Source of the DNA: Candidatus Accumulibacter sp. UBA704
GTDB lineage: Bacteria; Pseudomonadota; Gammaproteobacteria; Burkholderiales; Rhodocyclaceae
DNA: 64,000 bases
NCBI GenBank assembly: GCA_002304785.1
Contig: DBMG01000053.1
Coordinates: forward strand, 21,879-85,878
Reading direction: 5' to 3'
Shown piece after piece: positions 54,647 to 64,000 of this stretch (its first letter is position 1; every line of letters starts with the position of its first letter). A program made the translations under genes and the position numbers. The notes under the pieces were generated by a model, which had not been told where the DNA came from, did not search any database, and saw only the letters and a list, made by a program, of their open reading frames with translations.

Positions 54647-56839
54647 ATGCTGAGAAAACCCGAAGTTCTGGCCTTGTGCCGCGGCGAGCACGGCGATCCT
54701 TTCGCCGTGCTCGGAATGCACATCGACAGCAAAGGGAGACTCTGGTTGCGCACCATGCAGCCGGGCGCATCCGCCGTATTCGTCATCGAGGCGGAAAGCG
54801 GCAAGGAAGTACTGGAACTGTCCCAGCGCAAACTCGATGCCATCGATGGCCCCTCCGGCTTTTTTGAAGGATCGCTGCTGGGCCGCAACAAGCCCTTCCG
54901 CTATCGGCTCAAGATCGTCTGGCCGGGCGGCGTGCAGGAAACCGAGGACCCCTACCGCTTTTCAACAATCATCGGCGACCTCGATGCCTGGCTGCTGGCC
55001 GAGGGCTCGCACCTCAGACCATACGAGCGCCTGGGAGCGCACCTGCGCGAAATCGACGGGGTCAAGGGCGCTACGTTTGCCGTCTGGGCACCCGACGCCC
55101 AGCGTGTCAGCGTCATTGGCGACTTCAACACCTGGGATGGTCGGCGTCATCCGATGCGCCTGCGCCGCGAATGCGGCGTCTGGGAACTGTTCATCCCCGA
55201 GGTCAAGGCGGGGGCCTGTTACAAATTTGAAATCCGCTCCAAGGACGGGCGCATCCTGCCGCTGAAGGCCGACCCCTACGGTTTCGCCGCCGAACTCCGG
55301 CCTTCCACCGCGTCGGTCGTCCATGGCCTGCCGACAGTCGAACGGAGAAAGAGCATCGGCGCAGGCAGCCGCCTGGACTCGCCGGTCTCCATCTACGAAG
55401 TCCATCTGGGTTCCTGGCGCCGCACCGATGACGGCGGCTTCCTGAACTGGCAGCGCATTACCGAGACACTGATCCCCTATGCCATCGATCTCGGCTTCAC
55501 GCACCTCGAACTGCTGCCCGTATCGGAACACCCCTTCGACGGCTCCTGGGGCTACCAGCCGTTGGGACTCTACGCACCGACCGCGCGCTTCGGCTCACCG
55601 GACGGGTTCCGGGATTTCGTGACGGCTTGTCATCGTGCCGGACTGGAAGTCATCGTTGACTGGGTTCCGGCGCATTTCCCGACCGACGAGCACGGCCTCG
55701 CCCGTTTCGACGGCCAAGCCCTGTACGAACACGCCGACCCGCGTGAAGGCATGCATCAGGACTGGGGAACGCTGATCTACAACTTCGGCAGACGCGAGGT
55801 CTTCAACTACTTGGTCGGCAACGCCCTGTTCTGGATCGAGCAATACGGGGTCGACGGCTTGCGCGTCGATGCCGTCGCCTCGATGCTGTACCGCGACTAC
55901 AGCCGCAAACACGGCGAATGGATTCCGAACATCTACGGCGGACGGGAAAACCTCGAAGCGGTGCATTTCCTGCGCCGCATGAACGAGGTTCTCGGCCTGG
56001 AATGTCCCGGCGCCGCCACCTATGCCGAGGAATCGACCGCCTGGCCCGCCGTCAGCCGCCCTCCTTCGATGGGCGGACTCGGTTTCCATTACAAGTGGAA
56101 CATGGGCTGGATGCACGACATCCTCGAATACATGCGGCACGACCCGATCCATCGCCGTTACCACCACCACCAGTTGACCTTCGGCTTGCTCTACGCGTTC
56201 ACCGAGAATTTCGTGCTCCCCTTGTCGCACGACGAAGTGGTACACGGCAAGGGTTCGCTGATCAACAAGATGGCGGGCGACTACTGGCAGAAATTCGCCA
56301 ACCTGCGCGCCCTGTACGGCTTCATGTGGGCGCACCCCGGGAAGAAACTGCTGTTCATGGGCGGAGAGTTTGCGCAGTGGAACGAGTGGAATGACGCCGC
56401 GTCGCTTGACTGGAACCTGCTCGATTTTCCGCAGCATGCGGGGGTTCAGAATCTCATCCGCGACCTCAACAAGCTCTACCGCAAGACGCCGGCGCTCCAT
56501 GAGATCGATTTCGACCATCACGGTTTCGAGTGGATTTCGGCCAACGATTCGGACAACTCGGTGATCGCCTTCCTGCGCCGCGGCAGGGACGCATCGCACG
56601 CCATGCTCTGCGTCTGCAACTTTACTCCGGTGGTGCGCCACGACTACCGGGTGGGTGCGCCAGGCCCCGGCATCTACCATGAACGACTGAACACCGATTC
56701 GCAGTACTACGGCGGCAGCAACGTCGGCAATCCCTTCGGCATGGTCGATGCGGAACAGATTCCCTCGCACGGGCGCGAATGGTCGCTATCCCTGACCTTG
56801 CCGCCGTTGGCGACGGTGTTTCTGGAATGGGAACCCTGA
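54647..56839 (+). CDS. glgB: 1,4-alpha-glucan branching enzyme GlgB
   Basis: 730-aa GH13 enzyme creating alpha-1,6 branches. An N-terminal N1/CBM48 part (about 1-220, with [22 protein letters not shown]) precedes the catalytic domain: [53 protein letters not shown] (nucleophile Asp), [13 protein letters not shown] (acid/base Glu region) and [15 protein letters not shown]. The length is typical. Start ATG 54647 lies 1 bp after glgP, so translation is coupled. Confidence 0.96.
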   Translation: MLRKPEVLALCRGEHGDPFAVLGMHIDSKGRLWLRTMQPGASAVFVIEAESGKEVLELSQRKLDAIDGPSGFFEGSLLGRNKPFRYRLKIVWPGGVQETEDPYRFSTIIGDLDAWLLAEGSHLRPYERLGAHLREIDGVKGATFAVWAPDAQRVSVIGDFNTWDGRRHPMRLRRECGVWELFIPEVKAGACYKFEIRSKDGRILPLKADPYGFAAELRPSTASVVHGLPTVERRKSIGAGSRLDSPVSIYEVHLGSWRRTDDGGFLNWQRITETLIPYAIDLGFTHLELLPVSEHPFDGSWGYQPLGLYAPTARFGSPDGFRDFVTACHRAGLEVIVDWVPAHFPTDEHGLARFDGQALYEHADPREGMHQDWGTLIYNFGRREVFNYLVGNALFWIEQYGVDGLRVDAVASMLYRDYSRKHGEWIPNIYGGRENLEAVHFLRRMNEVLGLECPGAATYAEESTAWPAVSRPPSMGGLGFHYKWNMGWMHDILEYMRHDPIHRRYHHHQLTFGLLYAFTENFVLPLSHDEVVHGKGSLINKMAGDYWQKFANLRALYGFMWAHPGKKLLFMGGEFAQWNEWNDAASLDWNLLDFPQHAGVQNLIRDLNKLYRKTPALHEIDFDHHGFEWISANDSDNSVIAFLRRGRDASHAMLCVCNFTPVVRHDYRVGAPGPGIYHERLNTDSQYYGGSNVGNPFGMVDAEQIPSHGREWSLSLTLPPLATVFLEWEP

Positions 56840-58839
56840 ACACGGCAAGCGCATTGCAGGACGGCCGCCCCTGGCCGCTCGGCGCGCACTGGGACGGCGC
56901 CGGCGTTAACTTTGCCCTGTTCTCCGCGCACGCCGACCGTGTCGAGGTATGCATATGGGAAGGGGACTCTATGCACACCTTTCCCTTGCCTGCTTGCACG
57001 GACCAGGTGTGGCACGGTTTTCTCCCCGGCGCAGCCCCCGGACTCTGCTACGCCTATCGCGTTTTCGGCCCCAGCGGGCCGGGGCACCGTTTCGATCCGC
57101 AACGACTGCTGGTCGACCCCTATGCCCGGGAACTGACCGGTACATTTTCCTGGGACCGGATGCTTCCGCCCGAACAGGGATTGCGCTCCCGTGTCGTCGC
57201 CCCGACCTTCGACTGGGGAGACGACGTTTCCCCCGCCACCCTGTGGGAAGATACGGTTCTCTACGAAATCCACGTCAAGGGGGCCACCCAACTCCATCCC
57301 GGCGTACCGGAAAACCTCCGTGGCACCTATGCCGGGCTGGCTTCTCCGGCCATGGTGGAGCATCTCCGGCGACTTGGCGTTACCGCCGTCAAACTCCTGC
57401 CGATCCACGGCTTCCTTGACGAGAGGCACCTCGTACAGCGCGGGTTGACCAACTACTGGGGTTACAACACGCTGTCCTTCTTTGCCCCGGAAGCACGTTA
57501 CGCATCGCGTACCGACGACCAGTCGCCGATCAACGAGTTTCGCTCAATGGTGCGTTCGCTGCACGCGGCCGGGATCGAAGTCATTCTCGACGTCGTCTTC
57601 AACCATACCGCGGAGACGGATGAATTCGGCCCGACCCTGTCCTTCCGCGGCATCGACAATGCCAGCTACTACCGCCTCAAGAGCGACAACCCCACTCTCT
57701 ACGAAAACCACAGCGGCTGTGGCAACACCTTCAATGTCGCTCATCCGCGCGTGCTCCAGCTGGTCATGGACTCCTTGCGTTACTGGGTCGAGGAAATGCA
57801 TGTCGACGGCTTCCGCTTCGACCTGGCTGCCGCCCTGACCCGCGACAGCGCGTTCCTGGCTGCGATTGCGCAGGATCCGCTGCTCTCCCGTGTCAAACTG
57901 ATCGCAGAACCCTGGGATCTCGGCCCGGACGGCTACCGCCTCGGCCGATTCCCCCCGGGGTGGCGCGAATGGAACGATCGCTTCCGCGATGACGTCCGCG
58001 CCTTCTGGCTGACTGGCGAAGCCGGCATAGGCGCGCTGGCGCAACGCATCGCCGGATCAAGCGAAATATTCCGCCACCACGGACGCAGTCCCACGGCCGG
58101 CATCAATTTCATCACCGCGCATGACGGCTTCACGCTGCGGGACCTGGTCAGCTACCGCCACAAACACAATGAACTGAACGGCGAAAGCAATCGCGACGGC
58201 CACGGGCACAACCTGTCCTGCAACTGCGGGAGGGAAGGCGAGAGCGTCGATCCGCAGATAGTGGAATACCGCCGCCGATTGCAGCGCGCCCTGCTCGCCA
58301 CGCTGTTCTTCGGCCGGGGGGTGCCGATGTTGCAAGGCGGCGACGAATTGGGCCGCACGCAAGCCGGCAACAACAACGCCTATTGCCAGGACAACCTCCT
58401 GACGTGGCTGGATTGGCCAAAGGCAGATGAAGAGCTCATCGCATACACCGCCGGTCTGATCCGTATGCGCCGGCAATTCGCTCAATTGAAACGCGACGGC
58501 TGGCTGAGCGGCAAGACCGATGCCTCCGGGCAACGCGACGTCGTCTGGTGGCATCCGGACGGCCACGAAATGAATGGACATGACTGGAATTCCTCGCCCG
58601 GAACGCTGGGAATGCTTCTCGCACCGGCCCGACCGCACGACGCTCAATCCGACAAACCGACTTCTGCAACGCTGCTAGCCCTCTTCAACCGCACCGCCGA
58701 TACCGTCACCTTCAATCTTCCTCCCGGCGAGTGGCGGCTGCTCTGCGACAGCCGCGCCGACGAGCCATTCGGCGAACACGCGTTCGATCATCAATGTCCC
58801 CAGGCAGGACGGAGCGTCCTGCTTCTTGCACGAGGCTGA
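56827..58839 (+). CDS. glgX: Glycogen debranching enzyme GlgX
   Basis: About 670-aa GH13 isoamylase-type enzyme that removes alpha-1,6 branches left by GlgP. It begins [22 protein letters not shown], then CBM48-like [16 protein letters not shown], the [18 protein letters not shown] block, [56 protein letters not shown] and [21 protein letters not shown] take ATG 56827, overlapping glgB by 13 bp; an upstream start at 56779 would lie deep in glgB. Its product feeds MalQ. Confidence 0.94.
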   Translation: MGTLNTASALQDGRPWPLGAHWDGAGVNFALFSAHADRVEVCIWEGDSMHTFPLPACTDQVWHGFLPGAAPGLCYAYRVFGPSGPGHRFDPQRLLVDPYARELTGTFSWDRMLPPEQGLRSRVVAPTFDWGDDVSPATLWEDTVLYEIHVKGATQLHPGVPENLRGTYAGLASPAMVEHLRRLGVTAVKLLPIHGFLDERHLVQRGLTNYWGYNTLSFFAPEARYASRTDDQSPINEFRSMVRSLHAAGIEVILDVVFNHTAETDEFGPTLSFRGIDNASYYRLKSDNPTLYENHSGCGNTFNVAHPRVLQLVMDSLRYWVEEMHVDGFRFDLAAALTRDSAFLAAIAQDPLLSRVKLIAEPWDLGPDGYRLGRFPPGWREWNDRFRDDVRAFWLTGEAGIGALAQRIAGSSEIFRHHGRSPTAGINFITAHDGFTLRDLVSYRHKHNELNGESNRDGHGHNLSCNCGREGESVDPQIVEYRRRLQRALLATLFFGRGVPMLQGGDELGRTQAGNNNAYCQDNLLTWLDWPKADEELIAYTAGLIRMRRQFAQLKRDGWLSGKTDASGQRDVVWWHPDGHEMNGHDWNSSPGTLGMLLAPARPHDAQSDKPTSATLLALFNRTADTVTFNLPPGEWRLLCDSRADEPFGEHAFDHQCPQAGRSVLLLARG

Positions 58840-58843
58840 CGCC

Positions 58844-60403
58844 ATGACTTACCATCGACACAGCGGCATTCTGCTGCATCCCACGTCCCTCCCCGGCCCG
58901 CATGGATCCGGAGACCTCGGACCCGCCTCCTTTCATTTCGTCGACTGGCTGGTAGCCGCCGGCCAAACGCTCTGGCAGATACTTCCGCTCGGCGGTATCG
59001 GGCCGGGGAATTCTCCCTACATGAGTCCTTCAGCCTTCGCCGGCAACGAATTGCTGATCGACCTGGCCCGCCTGCGCAATGCCGGATGGCTGACGGATGC
59101 CGATATTGCGCCCGATCCACTGTTCAGGAAGGAACGCATCGATTACCCGTCGGTAAGGCCTTTCCGCATGTCACGACTGCGTCTTGCCGCAGAACGCTTC
59201 TTCGCCGATGCGCGCAAGGATGCCCACAAGGAATTCCTCGCCTTCTGCAAGGATGAATGCGACTGGCTCGAGGACTATGCCCTGTTCATGGCACTTGACC
59301 GGAAACTCGGCCCCTACGGCGCGGTTTGGCAGGATCTGCCTCCGGACCTCGCCCAACGAAAGACGAAGGCTTTGCGTGAAGCGGCCAGATCGCTGGCGGA
59401 AGAATGCAACTTCTGGAAATTCTGCCAATGGTGCTTCGACGAGCAATGGACAGCCCTCAAGCGCTATGCCAATGATCGCGGAGTTCGCATCGTTGGCGAC
59501 ATGCCCATTTTCGTTTCTGCCCACAGCGCCGACGTATGGGCTCATCAGCGACTGTTCGATCTGGACGGCAACGGGCGCCCGCGTGTCGTGGCCGGGGTTC
59601 CGCCCGACTATTTCAGCGCCACCGGGCAACGCTGGGGCAACCCGCTGTACAAATGGGAAGAGCACTCAAGAGATTCGTATCAGTGGTGGGTCGAACGCAT
59701 GCGCCGAACGTTGAAGCTGTGCGACATCGTGCGTATCGACCACTTCCGCGGCTTTGAATCCTATTGGGAGATACCCGCGCATGCCCCGACGGCTATCGAC
59801 GGACAATGGATACCCGGCCCGGGACAGGAATTTTTCACCGAATTGCGCAAAACGCTCGGGTTGAAGAGCGGCAAGGAGCCGGGCTCTTTCAAGATACTTG
59901 CCGAGGATCTCGGAATCATCACCCCCAAAGTCACCGCCTTGCGCAAGGCCGCCGGATTCCCCGGCATGCGCATCCTGCAATTCGCCTTCGATGGCCACAG
60001 CGGCAACCCCTATCTGCCGCACAATTACGAGGCGAACACCGTTGTTTACACAGGGACGCACGATAACGACACCACCTGCGGCTGGTGGGGGTCGTTGTCC
60101 GAGCAAGAAAAGGACTACATCCGGCGCTATCTGGGGATCGATGGCAACACCATCCACTGGGACATGATTCGCGCGGCATCAGCGTCGGTAGCGGCCGTAT
60201 CGATCATCCCCATGCAGGATGTATTGGGACTGGATTCGTCGGCGCGCATGAATCGGCCGGGCCTCACTGAAGGCTCATGGGAATGGCGATTCTCCTGGGA
60301 TCAAACCGCCGCATGGCATGCTGAACGCATGGCTGAACTGGGGCGGCTGCACGGCCGGATCCCGCGTCGCAAGGCCGACGAGAACATTCCATTGGCACAT
60401 TGA
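58844..60403 (+). CDS. malQ: 4-alpha-glucanotransferase (amylomaltase) MalQ
   Basis: About 519-aa GH77 enzyme that disproportionates malto-oligosaccharides released by debranching, returning them to phosphorylase. Blocks are RHSGILLHPTSLPGPHGSGDLG, LWQILPLGGIGPGNSPYMSPS, IVGDMPIFVSAHSADVWAH, VAGVPPDYFSATGQRWGNPLY, IVRIDHFRGFESYWEIP, KILAEDLGIITPKV and TVVYTGTHDNDTT. The start is ATG 58844, 4 bp after the glgX stop; the in-frame start at 58826 overlaps glgX. Confidence 0.95.
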   Translation: MTYHRHSGILLHPTSLPGPHGSGDLGPASFHFVDWLVAAGQTLWQILPLGGIGPGNSPYMSPSAFAGNELLIDLARLRNAGWLTDADIAPDPLFRKERIDYPSVRPFRMSRLRLAAERFFADARKDAHKEFLAFCKDECDWLEDYALFMALDRKLGPYGAVWQDLPPDLAQRKTKALREAARSLAEECNFWKFCQWCFDEQWTALKRYANDRGVRIVGDMPIFVSAHSADVWAHQRLFDLDGNGRPRVVAGVPPDYFSATGQRWGNPLYKWEEHSRDSYQWWVERMRRTLKLCDIVRIDHFRGFESYWEIPAHAPTAIDGQWIPGPGQEFFTELRKTLGLKSGKEPGSFKILAEDLGIITPKVTALRKAAGFPGMRILQFAFDGHSGNPYLPHNYEANTVVYTGTHDNDTTCGWWGSLSEQEKDYIRRYLGIDGNTIHWDMIRAASASVAAVSIIPMQDVLGLDSSARMNRPGLTEGSWEWRFSWDQTAAWHAERMAELGRLHGRIPRRKADENIPLAH

Positions 60404-60513
60404 GCGTCAGGTCTCGGCAAGGATGAATCAGGCGAACGGCAGTGATATGTAGTAGGATTCGACTGTAGGTCTCCATTTGGGATATTTTTATCCACTTCTT
60501 GAAAGGAACGATC

Positions 60514-60900
60514 ATGGCAGAAGCAAGTCCCAAAACTCCCAAGAAGGCAGCACCGAAAGCGACCAAAGCCGATGCCGCTGGCGCAAAGACCGAAACCAAG
60601 AAGGTAGTCGCCAAGGCGGCCCCCAAGAAGGCGGCGCCCGTTGCCGCAAGCAAGCCGGTTGCCGAGAAGAAACCCGCTGCGGTAAAGAAGCCCGCACCCG
60701 CCAAGGCGGCGGCCCCGCGCACGGCCGCCGAGAAGAAAGCTCCTGCAAGCGCCCGAATCGTTGGTGACGAGCAACGCTATCGCATGATTGCGGAGGCTGC
60801 CTACTACCGTGCCGAGAGCTGCCAGTTCAAGAGCGATCCCCTGCGTGACTGGATTGAAGCCGAACGGGATATCGCGATCCTGCTCAGGGAAAGCGTGTAA
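60514..60900 (+). CDS. DUF2934 protein with histone-H1-like Lys/Ala/Pro tail
   Basis: About 128 aa. Residues 1-85 are a repetitive Lys/Ala/Pro tail (KKAAPKATKADAAG, AKAAPKKAAPVAAS, KKPAPAKAAAPRTA) like bacterial histone-H1 homologues, and residues 88-128 match the DUF2934 pattern (RIVGDEQRYRMIAEAAYYRAES, DPLRDWIEAERDIAIL). The start is ATG 60514 after GAAAGGAACG. It ends the plus-strand glycogen operon, about 110 bp after malQ, and is followed by a hairpin. The tail could bind DNA, polyphosphate or granules; role unknown. Confidence 0.8.
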   Translation: MAEASPKTPKKAAPKATKADAAGAKTETKKVVAKAAPKKAAPVAASKPVAEKKPAAVKKPAPAKAAAPRTAAEKKAPASARIVGDEQRYRMIAEAAYYRAESCQFKSDPLRDWIEAERDIAILLRESV

Positions 60901-60960
60901 CGCTGTTGCGCCGTACCGCGGCTTACGTCAAGCAACGACATAGGCACCCCACATAAGGCA

Positions 60961-60982
60961 AGAGCCCGGATTTCCGGGCTCT
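60961..60982. terminator. Bidirectional hairpin between convergent glycogen operons
   Basis: AGAGCCCGG (60961) and its complement CCGGGCTCT (60974) form a 9-bp stem with a 4-nt loop, 60 bp after the DUF2934 stop and 33 bp before the glgA stop on the other strand. T-rich sequence (gctctttgcttctc) follows on the plus side. The position suits termination of both operons. Confidence 0.75.
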
Positions 60983-61014
60983 GCTCTTTGCTTCTCTGTC
61001 GTTCTGGCGCAATC

Positions 61015-62454
61015 TCACAGAGCCCTGTAAAGCTCCTCGTAGTGCATTGCCGAGTCGTCCCACGAAAAGTCCTGTAGCATGGCTCTTTTCTGCACCTTCA
61101 GCCACGCATCCTGATTGCCGTAAAACGCGCAGGCATCCCTGATGCGCGCGCCAAGCGCGTGGCGCGCGGCGTCATCGAAAATGAACCCGGTCGCCTTGTC
61201 GGCAGCCAGACTGTCGTCATTCACATCGACGACCGTATCGGCCAAACCACCGACCCGGCGAACGAGCGGCAGCGTTCCATAACGCAGGGCATAGAGTTGG
61301 GTCAAGCCGCACGGTTCAAAGCGGGACGGCACCAGCAGGATATCGGCACCCGCCATGAAGCGATGCGACATCGACTCGTCGTATCCGATATGAACGGCCA
61401 CGTTTTCGGGATTGACCGAGGCCGCATAGCGGAAACCGGCCTCGAGATCGCCGTCGCCCGTACCGAGCACGATCAGTTGAGCTCCCTCGCGTAGCAGCTC
61501 AGGCAAGGATGCCAGTAACAGGTCCATGCCCTTCTGCGAAGTCAACCGACTGACAACGGCAAACAGCGGGCCGCGGGCCTCGGTCGACAGACCGAACTCG
61601 AGTTGGAGGGCTCGCTTGCAGATCTTTTTCCCTGCCACATCATCCACGGAATACGGACTGGCAATCCTGGCACTGGCCGGATTCCAGACCGCATAGTCGA
61701 CACCGTTCAGAATGCCCGATAAGTCGCTGCCCCGGTCCCGCATCACTCCGTCGAGACCGCAACCGAACTCAGGAGTGCAAATCTCCCGAGCGTAGCTGGG
61801 ACTCACCGTCGTAATCCGGCTTGAATACACCAGCCCGGCCTTCATGAAGGAGATCTTGCCGTGGAATTCCAGGCCATGCGGCGTCAACTTGCGCATCGGC
61901 AAGCCGAGTTCATGATGGCATTCCATCGGAAACATGCCGCGGAACGCGAGATTATGAACGGTAAAGACCGTCGGTGTCTTCAGGCCGGGATTCTGAGTAA
62001 TATACGCTGGGGCCAGGCCGGCGTGCCAGTCGTGGGCATGCACGACGCCGGGCACCCAAACCGGATCGAGCTCGCCTGAAGCCAGGTGAGCGGCAACCCA
62101 TCCCAGCAGTCCAAACCGGCGATGGTTGTCACTCCAGTCGTGCCCGTCGGGACCAACATACGGATTGCCCTCTCTCTGATACAGGAAAGGTGCCTCGATC
62201 ACATAGGCGTGCAACCCGCTATCCGGCAACTTGCCTAGACTGAGAGTCACGACAGCCGCCCCGAACACCGGGCCGATCTGCATGACGGGTTTCAGCCCGA
62301 CGATCCCGTTGAGAACACCGGGCAGACCAGGCAACAGGACACGCACGTCCAGCCCGCGCTTGGCGAGCGCCGGCGGCAGCGAGCCGACCACGTCGGCCAG
62401 CCCGCCGGTCTTGACCAGAGGAAAGATTTCCGAAGCTACGTGAAGTATTCGCAT
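61015..62454 (-). CDS. glgA: Glycogen synthase GlgA
   Basis: 479-aa GT5 enzyme that adds glucose from ADP-glucose to glycogen. The donor-binding [13 protein letters not shown] is at residues 15-27; further blocks are [72 protein letters not shown] and [30 protein letters not shown] (E-x7-E type region). The start is ATG 62454, 25 bp after glgC, without an obvious Shine-Dalgarno. Confidence 0.96.
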   Translation of the reverse strand: MRILHVASEIFPLVKTGGLADVVGSLPPALAKRGLDVRVLLPGLPGVLNGIVGLKPVMQIGPVFGAAVVTLSLGKLPDSGLHAYVIEAPFLYQREGNPYVGPDGHDWSDNHRRFGLLGWVAAHLASGELDPVWVPGVVHAHDWHAGLAPAYITQNPGLKTPTVFTVHNLAFRGMFPMECHHELGLPMRKLTPHGLEFHGKISFMKAGLVYSSRITTVSPSYAREICTPEFGCGLDGVMRDRGSDLSGILNGVDYAVWNPASARIASPYSVDDVAGKKICKRALQLEFGLSTEARGPLFAVVSRLTSQKGMDLLLASLPELLREGAQLIVLGTGDGDLEAGFRYAASVNPENVAVHIGYDESMSHRFMAGADILLVPSRFEPCGLTQLYALRYGTLPLVRRVGGLADTVVDVNDDSLAADKATGFIFDDAARHALGARIRDACAFYGNQDAWLKVQKRAMLQDFSWDDSAMHYEELYRAL

Positions 62455-62479
62455 TTATAAGTACTGGGTTAAGTAGGAA

Positions 62480-63751
62480 TCAGCGCAACCGATCGAGCAT
62501 CTGGCGTGTTACCAGAGTGATGCCGTTATCGGTTCGCCGGAATCGGCGCGCATCCTCCGAAGGATCCTCCCCAATAACCATTCCCGCAGGAATGCTCACT
62601 CCATGATCAACGATGCACCGGTTCAGGCGTGCCCCGCGACCGATATCGACATCGGGCAGCAACACCGACCAGTTGACCTTGGCATAGGAATGCACGCGGC
62701 AGGACGAGAACAGCAGCGATCGGTTCAGTTCGCCGGAAATAATGCACCCTCCGGAAACGTTCGATTCGATCGCCACGCCATGGCGATCGATCTGGTTGTG
62801 CACGAATTTCGCTGGTGGCAGCTGTTGCTGGTAAGTCCACACCGGCCAGCCGCGGTCGTAGAGATTCAATGCGGGAACGGTCGCCGTCAGGTCGATGTTG
62901 GCTTCCCAATAGGCATCGACAGTCCCGGCATCGCGCCAGTAGTGTTCCTTGTCCGGCGTTTCATCCGGCGCATGTACGCAGCTGCGATCAAAGGAATGCG
63001 CATAGGCGCAGCCATTTCTCACCGCCTGCGGAATGATGTCCTTGCCAAAATCATGGCTGGACGTCGGATCGGCAATGTCGCGCATCAATTCGTTGTAGAG
63101 ATATTTCGCGTTGAAGATGTAAATCCCCATGCTGCACAGCGAACTGTCGGGCTTTCCTGGCATTGGCGGCGGATCAGCAGGCTTTTCCACGAAATCCGTA
63201 ATCCGGTTGCTACCGTCGACGGCCATGACGCCGAACCCTTTGGCATCCTTGCGCGGAACTTCAATGCACGCAATCGAGCACTCCGCCCCGCTTTCAACAT
63301 GATCGACGAGCATGGCCGCGTAGTTCATTTTGTATACGTGGTCGCCAGCGAGAATCAGGACGTACTGAGGCGAAGGCTGGTAGGTCTCGAGGATATCGAT
63401 GTTCTGGTACACCGCATCGGCCGTACCGCGATACCAGGACTCCTCGTCCACGCGCTGCTGCGCGGGCAGCAGATCGACGAACTCGTTGTTCTCGCCACGC
63501 AGGAAACCCCATCCACGCTGAATGTGGCGCAACAGGCTGTGCGACTTGTACTGGGTCACCACACCGATCCGCCGGATGCCGGAATTGACGCAGTTGGACA
63601 TGGCAAAATCAACGATGCGGTACTTGCCCCCGAAATAGACGGCGGGTTTCGCGCGGCGATCGGTCAGCTCGTACAGCCGGCTTCCCCGGCCTCCCGCCAG
63701 AACCAGCGCAACCGTTCTGCCAGGCAACTGAAAAGTTCTTCTTTCTATCAT
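62480..63751 (-). CDS. glgC: ADP-glucose pyrophosphorylase GlgC
   Basis: 423-aa enzyme making ADP-glucose from ATP and glucose-1-phosphate, the committed and allosterically controlled step of glycogen synthesis. It has [29 protein letters not shown] at the N-terminus, [39 protein letters not shown] and the C-terminal beta-helix repeats ([19 protein letters not shown]). AAAAGGAGAGTGG precedes ATG 63751. It lies between pgm and glgA. Confidence 0.97.
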   Translation of the reverse strand: MIERRTFQLPGRTVALVLAGGRGSRLYELTDRRAKPAVYFGGKYRIVDFAMSNCVNSGIRRIGVVTQYKSHSLLRHIQRGWGFLRGENNEFVDLLPAQQRVDEESWYRGTADAVYQNIDILETYQPSPQYVLILAGDHVYKMNYAAMLVDHVESGAECSIACIEVPRKDAKGFGVMAVDGSNRITDFVEKPADPPPMPGKPDSSLCSMGIYIFNAKYLYNELMRDIADPTSSHDFGKDIIPQAVRNGCAYAHSFDRSCVHAPDETPDKEHYWRDAGTVDAYWEANIDLTATVPALNLYDRGWPVWTYQQQLPPAKFVHNQIDRHGVAIESNVSGGCIISGELNRSLLFSSCRVHSYAKVNWSVLLPDVDIGRGARLNRCIVDHGVSIPAGMVIGEDPSEDARRFRRTDNGITLVTRQMLDRLR

Positions 63752-63813
63752 TTTGCCACTCTCCTTTTAATCGCTGATCGAATTCTCACTCTCAACTGAC
63801 ACGGTAGCCGCAA

Positions 63814-64000
63814 TCAGCTGATCACATCCGGTGCGGCACGTCCCGTGGTTGCGGCAATACAGGCCAGTTTCTCGGCCAGCTCGATCAACGGAGCCAGCGC
63901 CGCCTGGGTCGGCACTTCGTGCTGCGAGGCGTCGCCGACATAGCGTTCCAGATAGACTCGCAGCGTCGCACCCTCCGTCCCCGTCCCCGACAACCGGAAC
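63814..64000 (-). CDS. pgm: Phosphoglucomutase, C-terminal part (runs off right edge)
   Basis: The visible 61 residues begin FRLSGTGTEGATLRVYLERY and end APDVIS-stop at 63814-63816. They match the phosphate-binding C-terminal loop (SGTGTEGATLR) and tail of alpha-D-glucose-phosphate-specific phosphoglucomutase. The enzyme interconverts glucose-6-phosphate and glucose-1-phosphate, supplying GlgC or using GlgP product. It is the first gene of the minus-strand pgm-glgC-glgA run; its N-terminal part lies beyond base 64000. Confidence 0.85.
   Translation of the reverse strand, partial: FRLSGTGTEGATLRVYLERYVGDASQHEVPTQAALAPLIELAEKLACIAATTGRAAPDVIS

Noticed and set aside
1..64000. CRISPR arrays, tRNA/rRNA genes, intact insertion sequences or prophage genes
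   Set aside because: No regularly spaced direct repeats, cloverleaf sequences, transposase/integrase motifs or phage structural genes were recognised anywhere in the window.

Overview
The window is a dense, high-GC bacterial chromosome segment with short intergenic gaps, many ATGA-type overlaps and clear Shine-Dalgarno sequences. Several gene families point to a betaproteobacterium, most likely Rhodocyclales: a lipoyl-domain/E3 fusion in the pyruvate dehydrogenase operon, a CysB-type regulator, an ArgA-type acetylglutamate synthase, YggX, several EAL/HDOD proteins and a two-domain PPK2. The combination of glycogen genes with polyphosphate genes (polyphosphate glucokinase, PPK2, ppx, phoU) recalls Accumulibacter/Propionivibrio-type storage organisms. 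That taxonomic guess is an inference from gene content, not from a marker gene. No rRNA, tRNA, CRISPR array or intact insertion sequence was seen.

Layout. (1) 1-7.5 kb: a minus-strand D-xylose operon in the order xylR, xylB, xylF, xylG, xylH, ending in a polyphosphate-glucokinase-like ROK kinase that runs off the left edge. Two near-identical 19-bp operator-like sites precede xylR and xylB. (2) 7.7-11.6 kb: three tandem EAL-HDOD (YuxH-type) signalling proteins, then galE and a beta-CASP metallo-beta-lactamase. (3) 14.3-20.9 kb: a chemoreceptor; a 68-aa protein and an exopolyphosphatase gene (ppx) whose last third is broken into three reading frames, preceded by a Pho-box-like array; a basic disordered protein; a DUF2914 membrane protein; a second metallo-beta-lactamase. 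(4) 20.9-31.3 kb: an orphan citC, an LTA-synthase-like sulfatase, a decayed PAP2 phosphatase remnant, cysB and sbp (sulfur), a small HhH protein, metNIQ and an HcxA-like dehydrogenase. (5) 31.6-37.5 kb: aceE-aceF-lpdA. (6) 37.6-49.8 kb: a REC-GGDEF protein, dgkA, a GT4 glycosyltransferase with an LpxH-like phosphatase, rpiA, phoU, olsB-like, a secreted hypothetical, yggX-argA-ppk2-rsmE and a thioredoxin-fold protein. (7) 49.8-52 kb: a SulP-STAS-cNMP-binding transporter. (8) 52.2-64 kb: a full glycogen locus made of two convergent operons, glgP-glgB-glgX-malQ-DUF2934 (plus) and pgm-glgC-glgA (minus), separated by a bidirectional hairpin.

How it fits together. The right end holds glycogen synthesis (Pgm, GlgC, GlgA, GlgB) and breakdown (GlgP, GlgX, MalQ). 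Scattered polyphosphate enzymes (PPGK-like kinase, PPK2, Ppx) and candidate PhoB boxes before the ppx locus, phoU and olsB suggest linked phosphate and carbon-storage physiology. The most interesting anomalies are the internally deleted ppx, the polyphosphate glucokinase inside a xylose operon, the putative Pho boxes and the triple EAL-HDOD array.
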